Of a stretch of DNA of 64,000 bases, positions 57,407-64,000 are shown piece by piece (within the stretch, counting starts at the first letter, position 1; every line of letters starts with the position of its first letter). The stretch is from Qipengyuania sp. ABI-127-1. GTDB lineage: Bacteria; Pseudomonadota; Alphaproteobacteria; Sphingomonadales; Sphingomonadaceae. The translations under genes and the position numbers were made by a program. The notes below the pieces were generated by a model. That model had not been told where the DNA came from. It worked only from the letters and a program-made list of their open reading frames with translations, and did not search any database. Where the stretch lies: positions 248,001 to 312,000 of the forward strand of contig JALJCR010000003.1 of the NCBI GenBank assembly GCA_022953095.1, given 5' to 3'.

Positions 57407-59431
57407 CTATCCGACGCTGCGAAGCTTGCCGAAGAGGGCGGGGAGGGGTTCGGAGGCGAGGTCTCTGCTCATCGCTTCGACAACGGCGCGGGGCACCGAA
57501 ATCTGCTCCGAGAGGGCGCGACTCTCGCTGAGCCCCACCGAGATTTCGTAAGCTCCGGGCTCGACGGTGAATTTGCCGTTGGTCTCGAAGTGGCCCAACT
57601 GATTGCCGCCAAGTTCGAACATCAGATTGCAGCTCTTCCCGGCGCCCAGAGATATTCGCTGGAAATCCACCAGGGTACGTTCGGCGGCGCCGCGATCGAT
57701 GGGGCGCCGGAGATAGAGTTGGACCGTCTCCATCCCTTCGCGTTCGCCGACATTATGCAGGATACCGGTCACCACGATACGGTTGTGACCAAGCTCTATT
57801 CTCGGCTCTTCGATGCGAAACGTGGAAAAGCCCAGCCCGTGACCCAGCGGGAGACCTTCGCGGGAATTGTCGATCAAGGCGACGGGCAGGCGCCCACGCG
57901 GCGCGAATGCCCCGGTCAGCACTTCGGCGATGGCATGGCCGGACATGCTGCCCAATTGCCCCGCATGAAGAACGCATGGCAGTTTACTTCCCAGTATATC
58001 CGGATCGAGCGGATGCGATCCGAGAGTGACCAGAACGGTATTGCGATTGGCGGAGCGCAGTCCCTCGAGCAGGCTACGTTGTGCCTCACCCAGCTCTGCC
58101 ATGGCGCCAAGCACGGCAATCACCGTTTGCGATCGGCGCGCGGCTTCGCTCGCCAAGCCGATCGCCATTCGGTCGGCGGGCGCCAACCGGCCGGAATCGG
58201 AACCACCCTGGCGCAATGCCAGGCCGGGAACATATTTATAAGCGATCCCCAGGGCATCGAACCCGTCCGTCAGGCTGGCCCCTTCCCTGCCGGAGGACCC
58301 GGTCGGCAGCGCACGATCGGTAGCCGCCGGGCCAACCACCACTAGATCCCCCGAATCGATCCCCAGCGGTAGCAGAGCGGGATCGTTGCGTAGCAACACG
58401 ATGGCATGGCGCGCCGCGTCCAGCGCCAGCGCGCGGGTTTCCTCCGCCTCTATCGCCCGGTCGGTGTGCCGATCCAGTCCCTCGCTGCTGAACAGGCCGA
58501 GATCATATTTGGCCCCGATGACCTTGCGTACCTCGTCGTCGATCTGAAACGGCGCGATACGTCCGTCTTCAACCGCTGCCACCATGGCGCCGTGAGGCAG
58601 CCCCTCGAGTGGTCCGGACGCCATTTCGAGACCGGCTGCCGCAGCGATCTTCGACCATCCGGCAAGGTCCAGCCCCTCATAGCCCCCGGGCTCGCCGATC
58701 GACAGGGAGTGTTCGCGGGAGCCATCGGCGAAATCGGGGAAGCCATGCGCCATGGCCCCCAGCGCGACACTGCCCGGATTGGAATTGCGCAGGACGCCGG
58801 CGATCAGACGAAGTTTGTCGCGCATTCGCCGCGCATCGCGCCGGACAGTCCAGGAAGGATCGTCCAGCCTGAGACAGGCGAGCAGCCCCGGTTCCCGCAC
58901 ATCTTCCGACTGGAAGCCACGCACCCAGGCCGCAGCCATCCGACGGGCGAGCAATTCCACCGATCCCCAGCAATTCGCAAGATCGCTGTCGGCAACACTC
59001 GTGCAAAGCGACACATCCGGCCCCAGCAGCCAGTTCCGTCCGGCCGCCTGCGCCTCTCCCGCGATCAAGCGGGCAGCGCGCTCTGCCAGCTCGCAATCCC
59101 AGCTCGATGCGAAAGCGAAGGGTGATGGCAATACCGCCGTTTCGCCGCGTCCGGGAACGTCGGCGATGAACAGGGGAATGCCCAGACGGGTTTCCTCCAC
59201 GGCGATCCGTTGGAAAGCGGCATATTCGCTCGACAACCCCCATCCGACGAAGCCGCCCAGATGTCCGCGCCGCAATTGATCGCGTATCTGGTGATTGTGG
59301 CTCGAATTCCCTGCAACCGGCGGACGTTGCAACACGAGCTGACCGACTTTCTCCTCCACCGTCATGATGGCGAGCAAGTCTTCGACGAAACGCTCGCGCT
59401 CGGCGGCGTGATCGGAGCGACGGCGGGGCAT
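57407..59431 (-). CDS. glycoside hydrolase family 3-like protein with degenerate active site
   Basis: 674 residues without a signal peptide. GH3 features: N-terminal MTVEEKVGQLVLQRPP, PLFIADVPGRGETAVLPSPFAFASSWD, a second alpha/beta domain (ALDAARHAIVLLRNDPALLPL, GREGASLTDGFDALGI, GRLPVALID) and a C-terminal fibronectin III-like domain (VTGILHNVGEREGMETVQLYLRRP). The nucleophile position, normally SDW, reads A257-G258-W259, and the usual KHF substrate motif is missing. Hydrolysis by the GH3 mechanism is therefore doubtful; a binding or regulatory role is possible. It is a single gene with no sugar transporter adjacent. Confidence 0.8.
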   Translation of the reverse strand: MPRRRSDHAAERERFVEDLLAIMTVEEKVGQLVLQRPPVAGNSSHNHQIRDQLRRGHLGGFVGWGLSSEYAAFQRIAVEETRLGIPLFIADVPGRGETAVLPSPFAFASSWDCELAERAARLIAGEAQAAGRNWLLGPDVSLCTSVADSDLANCWGSVELLARRMAAAWVRGFQSEDVREPGLLACLRLDDPSWTVRRDARRMRDKLRLIAGVLRNSNPGSVALGAMAHGFPDFADGSREHSLSIGEPGGYEGLDLAGWSKIAAAAGLEMASGPLEGLPHGAMVAAVEDGRIAPFQIDDEVRKVIGAKYDLGLFSSEGLDRHTDRAIEAEETRALALDAARHAIVLLRNDPALLPLGIDSGDLVVVGPAATDRALPTGSSGREGASLTDGFDALGIAYKYVPGLALRQGGSDSGRLAPADRMAIGLASEAARRSQTVIAVLGAMAELGEAQRSLLEGLRSANRNTVLVTLGSHPLDPDILGSKLPCVLHAGQLGSMSGHAIAEVLTGAFAPRGRLPVALIDNSREGLPLGHGLGFSTFRIEEPRIELGHNRIVVTGILHNVGEREGMETVQLYLRRPIDRGAAERTLVDFQRISLGAGKSCNLMFELGGNQLGHFETNGKFTVEPGAYEISVGLSESRALSEQISVPRAVVEAMSRDLASEPLPALFGKLRSVG

Positions 59432-59531
59432 GACAGCCCCGCATCGCACGCAGTGGTAAATAACCCGTGTGGATGTGCAGGATTATTGTCCAAGCATCTC
59501 TATGGGTCGATTTAGCTGAGCTGTGATTTAC

Positions 59532-59555
59532 AGATATAAAAATACCTTTATATCT
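59532..59555. promoter_or_regulatory. operator palindrome of the methionine operon
   Basis: AGATATAAA (59532-59540) and TTTATATCT (59547-59555) form a perfect 9-bp inverted repeat with a 6-base spacer, 10 bases before the regulator's start codon. It is the likely binding site of the ArsR-type regulator itself. Confidence 0.7.
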
Positions 59556-59564
59556 CCGCCTGGA

Positions 59565-60536
59565 ATGCGAACCGAAACCATCTTTCGTGCCCTTGCCGAC
59601 CCCACGCGCCTGAGGATCATGCGCCTGCTGGGCTCGATGGAGCTTGCCGTGGGCGAGGTCGCACAAGTGCTCGGCCAGAGTCAGCCCAGAGTTTCAAGGC
59701 ATATCGGTATCCTGTGCGATGCGGGCCTCGCCGAAAGGCGCCGAGAAGGCAGTTGGGTTTTTCTGCGGGCCTGCGCCAACGCAGTCGAGGTGCCACCGCT
59801 CTGCACGGCGATCGCCGAATTGCTCATGGAAGCGGAGCGGGCTGACGCCCAATTCGCCGAAGAGTGCGAACGGGATCGCCGCAAGCTTGCCGAAATCCGG
59901 CACCATCGCGAGAGCGAGGCGCAGGCCTATTTCAGCGAGCACGCGCATGATTGGGACGAACTGCGTCGCCTCCATTCTTCCGACGAAGCCGTGGAAGCCG
60001 CGTTGGCCGAGGCCCTTGGCGATGGCCCGCTCGGCCGCTTGCTGGACATCGGAACCGGCACCGGGCGCATGGCGGAGCTGTTTGCCGCGCGTGCCGAGCG
60101 TATCGTGGCGCTCGACAAGAGCCTGGCCATGCTGCGGGTCGCGCGCGCCAAGCTGCAGCATCTGCCGACCGAGACGGTCGAGCTGGTGCAGGGCGATTTT
60201 TCCTCCCTGCCGTTCGCGCCGGACAGTTTCGATACCACCCTGTTTCATCAGGTGCTGCATTTCGCCCAGAATCCCGGATCGGCGCTGGCCGAGGCAGCAC
60301 GTGTGACGCGTCGGGGCGGCCGGATCGCGATTGTCGATTTCGCCGCACACCAGCGCGAAGAGTTGCGCGACCGGCATGCCCATGCCCGCCTGGGCTTCGA
60401 GGACGGCCAGATGGGCAACCTGCTGGATGAAGCGGGTTTCGATGCCCTGGCCCCGACCTCGCTCGGCAATGGGGAACTGGTGGTCAAGATATGGATCGCG
60501 CATCGGCGCACCGAAAACAGGAAAGCAGCCTCGTGA
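59565..60536 (+). CDS. ArsR-family regulator fused to a SAM-dependent methyltransferase domain
   Basis: 323 residues from the ATG at 59565. ArsR winged helix: IFRALADPTRLRIMRLLGSMELAVGEVAQVLGQSQPRVSRHIGILCDAGLAERRREGSWVFLRA. A C-terminal class I methyltransferase fold follows: LLDIGTGTGRMAELFAARAERIVALDKS, VQGDFSSLPFAPDSFDTTLF. Without an obvious methyl acceptor, the fold may serve to sense SAM or SAH. Such fusions lie upstream of metF in many alphaproteobacteria (SahR-like). It overlaps metF by 4 bases (GTGA) and has a palindrome in its promoter. Confidence 0.88.
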   Translation: MRTETIFRALADPTRLRIMRLLGSMELAVGEVAQVLGQSQPRVSRHIGILCDAGLAERRREGSWVFLRACANAVEVPPLCTAIAELLMEAERADAQFAEECERDRRKLAEIRHHRESEAQAYFSEHAHDWDELRRLHSSDEAVEAALAEALGDGPLGRLLDIGTGTGRMAELFAARAERIVALDKSLAMLRVARAKLQHLPTETVELVQGDFSSLPFAPDSFDTTLFHQVLHFAQNPGSALAEAARVTRRGGRIAIVDFAAHQREELRDRHAHARLGFEDGQMGNLLDEAGFDALAPTSLGNGELVVKIWIAHRRTENRKAAS

Positions 60537-61453
60537 GCCCGACAATCGACCAAATGCGCGAGGCCCAGCGCGCGCTCGAAACGCCGCTGTTTTCGGGCCT
60601 GTCCGGCGATATCGAAGTGAGCTTCGAGTTTTTTCCGCCCAAGACCGACAAGATGAACGAAACGCTGTGGCACAGCGTTGAAACCCTTGCGCCTCTGGGG
60701 CCGCGTTTCGCGAGTGTAACCTATGGTGCTGGCGGGTCCACGCGCGAGCGCACGCACCAGCAGGTCGTGCGGATCCAGAATGAAGCCCACATCCCTGCCG
60801 CAGCGCATCTGACATGCGTCGAGGCCACGCGCGAACAGGTCGACGAGGTCGCCCGCCATTATTGGGAGGAAGGCGTCCGGCACATTGTCGCCCTGCGGGG
60901 CGATCCGCCCGATGGTGCGAGCAAGTACACGCCGCATCCGGGCGGTTATGCCAATGCCGTCGAACTCATCGCCGGCCTCAAGAAGGTCGCCGATTTCGAG
61001 ATTTCGGTTGCCGCCTATCCCGAAGTTCACCCGGATTCCCCCGATGCGCAGGCCGATATCGACAATCTCAAGGCCAAGTTCGATGCCGGTGCCACGCGCG
61101 CGATCACCCAGTTTTTCTTCGATCCGCAGTGCTTCTTCGAATTTCGCGACAAGGCCGCGGCGGCGGGGATCGAGGGCGAGATCGTGCCCGGCATCATGCC
61201 GGTGCTCAGTTTCGCCGCTGTTCAGCGCATGTCGGGGCTATGCGGCACCGCTATTCCGCACTGGATGGAAGGGCTGTTCGACGGCCTCGACGACCGGCCC
61301 GAAGCGCGCAAGCTGGTCAGCGCGACCATTGCCGCGGAATTGTGCCGCCGCCTCTATGCGGGCGGTGTGCGCCAGTTCCATTTCTACACTCTCAACCGCG
61401 CCGAGCTGAGCTATGCGATCTGCCATATGCTCGGTCTGCGCCCGAAGGTCTGA
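60533..61453 (+). CDS. metF: methylenetetrahydrofolate reductase
   Basis: 306 residues starting at GTG in a GTGA overlap; an ATG at 60554 is an alternative. MetF signatures: VSFEFFPPKTDKMNETLWHSVETLAPLGPRFASVTYGAGG, HIVALRGDPP, and DAGATRAITQFFFDPQCFFEF. It reduces 5,10-methylene-THF to 5-methyl-THF, the methyl donor for the split MetH encoded next. Confidence 0.96.
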   Translation: MSPTIDQMREAQRALETPLFSGLSGDIEVSFEFFPPKTDKMNETLWHSVETLAPLGPRFASVTYGAGGSTRERTHQQVVRIQNEAHIPAAAHLTCVEATREQVDEVARHYWEEGVRHIVALRGDPPDGASKYTPHPGGYANAVELIAGLKKVADFEISVAAYPEVHPDSPDAQADIDNLKAKFDAGATRAITQFFFDPQCFFEFRDKAAAAGIEGEIVPGIMPVLSFAAVQRMSGLCGTAIPHWMEGLFDGLDDRPEARKLVSATIAAELCRRLYAGGVRQFHFYTLNRAELSYAICHMLGLRPKV

Positions 61454-61455
61454 CA

Positions 61456-62496
61456 ATGTCCAAGCGCGAAGACTTCGTATCCGCTGCGAAGCGAGGCATC
61501 CTCATCAAGGACGGGCCTTACGGGACCGAGATCCAACGTGCGAAACTTTCGCCCGAGGATTATTCCGCCGGCACCTCGCTGGAGCAGGACCAGAAGGGCA
61601 ATAACGATCTCGTCAATCTGACCCAGCCGCAGGTGATCCGCAAAATCTGCGACAGCTATATCGATGCCGGGGCGCATATTCTGGCAACCAACACCTTCAA
61701 CGCCAACCGGATCAGCCAGGCAGATTACGGCGCCGAGGGGCTGGTCCATGAAATCAACGTCGCGGCTGCGCGCATCATTCGCGAAGCGGTCGATGCGCGC
61801 ACCGATGGAGTGCCGCGCTTCGTCGCCGGGGCCGTGGGGCCGACCAACAAGACGCTGTCGCTTTCGCCCGATGTCGAGGATCCGGGTTTTCGCGAGGTGA
61901 GTTTCGACGAGATCGTGGAGGTCTATGTCGAACAGGGCCGCGCATTGGTGGAAGGCGGGGCCGATTTCATCCTGATCGAAACCGTGTTCGACACACTCAA
62001 TTGCAAGGCGGCGATCATGGCGGTCAGGCAGCTCGAGCGCGAGCTCGGCCGCGACATCCCAGTCATGATCTCGCTCACCCTGACCGACCTTTCGGGACGC
62101 AACCTGTCGGGCCACACCGTGGAGGCCTTCTGGCATACGGTGCGCCATGCGAAACCGCTGACGATCGGGCTCAATTGCAGCTTCGGTGCGGAGCAACTCG
62201 GGCCGCATGTGCAGCTTTTGTCCGACATCGCGGATACCTGGCTGATGGCCTATCCCAATGCGGGATTGCCGAACGATCTCGGCGAATATGACGAGGTGCC
62301 GGAAACCACCGCCGCGCTGACGAAAGTCTGGGCGCAGAATGGCCGTGTGAATGTTCTGGGCGGATGCTGCGGCTCGACGCCCGCTCATATCGCGGCCATG
62401 GCCAAGGCCGTCGAAGGTCTCTCTCCGCGCGTGCTGCCAAAGGTCCCTCCCGACATGCATCTTGCCGGCCTCGAACCTTTTGCACTTGCCGCATGA
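61456..62496 (+). CDS. metH: methionine synthase, homocysteine-binding subunit (split MetH, part 1)
   Basis: 346 residues forming only the zinc/homocysteine module of MetH. Zinc ligands lie in TIGLNCSFGAEQL and LGGCCGSTPAHI. Sequence LIKDGPYGTEIQRAKLSPEDYSAGTSLEQDQKGNNDLVNLTQPQVIRKI is typical. In many alphaproteobacteria MetH is encoded as two proteins that act together; the B12 and folate parts are encoded downstream. It ends in an ATGA overlap with an inserted acetyltransferase gene. Confidence 0.95.
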   Translation: MSKREDFVSAAKRGILIKDGPYGTEIQRAKLSPEDYSAGTSLEQDQKGNNDLVNLTQPQVIRKICDSYIDAGAHILATNTFNANRISQADYGAEGLVHEINVAAARIIREAVDARTDGVPRFVAGAVGPTNKTLSLSPDVEDPGFREVSFDEIVEVYVEQGRALVEGGADFILIETVFDTLNCKAAIMAVRQLERELGRDIPVMISLTLTDLSGRNLSGHTVEAFWHTVRHAKPLTIGLNCSFGAEQLGPHVQLLSDIADTWLMAYPNAGLPNDLGEYDEVPETTAALTKVWAQNGRVNVLGGCCGSTPAHIAAMAKAVEGLSPRVLPKVPPDMHLAGLEPFALAA

Positions 62497-63020
62497 CGGC
62501 GTACGATCCGACGAAGGCGGTGATCCGCGAAGCCTGTGCCGACGACGTCGGCAGGTTGTCGCTGGTCGCCGATGCCACTTTTCTCGAAACCTTCGCAGGG
62601 ATGATCTGCGGCGACGCGCTGGTGGCGCATTGCGAACGGGCACATGATCCCGGTTTTCTGCGCGACCTTCTGGCCGCGGGCGCGCGGGCATGGCTGGCGG
62701 AAATCGACCGCGCGCCGATAGGTTACGCCCTGCTTACCGAGCCCGAACTCGAAGCCGCGCACGACGGCGATATCGAACTCAAGAAGATCTACCTCCTGTC
62801 CCGCTTCCATGGCAGCGGGATCGCCCGCCGGCTGTTCGATGCGGCGCTGGCCGGGGCGGCGGGCCGAAAACGTCTGCTGCTCGGGGTGAAGAACGACAAT
62901 CATCGCGCGATCGCCTTTTATACCAAACAGGGTTTCCGGCAGATCGCCACGCGCCGTTTCGATGTCGGCGGAACCCTTTATGACGATGTCGTGCTGGCGC
63001 GCGCCATCGAGCGGATCTGA
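62493..63020 (+). CDS. GNAT-family acetyltransferase inside the metH operon
   Basis: 175 residues. GNAT core: [21 protein letters not shown], acetyl-CoA-binding loop region [24 protein letters not shown], and late [24 protein letters not shown]. It overlaps metH part 1 by 4 bases and lies 4 bases before metH part 2, so it is certainly co-transcribed. Substrate unknown; its position suggests linkage to methionine metabolism or control of MetH by acetylation, which is unproven. Confidence 0.88.
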   Translation: MTAYDPTKAVIREACADDVGRLSLVADATFLETFAGMICGDALVAHCERAHDPGFLRDLLAAGARAWLAEIDRAPIGYALLTEPELEAAHDGDIELKKIYLLSRFHGSGIARRLFDAALAGAAGRKRLLLGVKNDNHRAIAFYTKQGFRQIATRRFDVGGTLYDDVVLARAIERI

Positions 63021-63024
63021 CACC

Positions 63025-64000
<976 letters not shown>

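Overview
The window is high-GC chromosomal DNA of an alphaproteobacterium. Sphingomonadales, possibly Erythrobacteraceae, is the best guess, from the split metH with an ArsR-methyltransferase regulator, the DcaP-like porin, the CrbS/CrbR acetate switch and the general gene content. This placement is inference. No rRNA, tRNA, CRISPR array or insertion sequence was recognised.

1-2.5 kb: the 3' end of a beta-CASP metallo-hydrolase gene, then a nitric-oxide response locus: an NsrR-type Fe-S repressor divergent from a group III truncated haemoglobin, an unknown membrane protein and a DUF1971/YeaR-like protein, with a 17-bp palindromic operator between them. 2.8-3.9 kb: a GAF-HWE histidine kinase.

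4.2-8.35 kb: a complete type II CBASS anti-phage system, visibly less GC-rich than its surroundings. It has a DncV-like cyclic-nucleotide synthase, the E1-E2 ligase Cap2, the JAMM protease Cap3 and, divergently transcribed, a two-TM beta-barrel effector of the Cap15 type.

8.8-19.9 kb: a mobilisable-element module, all on the minus strand: a MOBP-like relaxase and its accessory protein, a candidate oriT, a KfrA-like protein, two DEDD-type exonucleases, a frameshifted gene and several unknowns, with GC hairpins just upstream of several start codons. 20.4-28.6 kb: heavy-metal resistance: chromate transporter ChrA, and convergent to it an operon of His-rich protein, TolC-family channel, small lipoprotein, lipoprotein-type adaptor, RND pump and DUF3147 protein.

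29-34.8 kb: a locus unified by palindromes with the core TCCCA-NN-TGGGA. It holds a secreted Cys-repeat protein, a LuxR-type regulator fused to an alpha/beta-hydrolase domain lacking its nucleophile and histidine, and a 978-residue surface protein with four PKD-like repeats and a C-terminal autotransporter barrel. This is the least familiar system in the window.

34.9-47.2 kb: acetate uptake and activation: a cNMP/CBS/DUF294 protein and exonuclease, a DUF4212/sodium symporter pair, the CrbS sensor kinase, convergent crbR and acs, and a DcaP-like porin. 47.2-57.3 kb: TerC, NhaA, DUF465, an OxyR-like regulator lacking the peroxidatic Cys, two flavoprotein genes (one fused to a SNARE-associated membrane domain), DoxX, a nucleoside transporter, a CDP-alcohol phosphatidyltransferase and a DUF1499 protein. 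57.4-59.4 kb: a GH3-like protein with a degenerate active site. 59.5-64 kb: a methionine operon of ArsR-methyltransferase regulator, metF, metH part 1, a GNAT acetyltransferase and metH part 2, which runs off the end.
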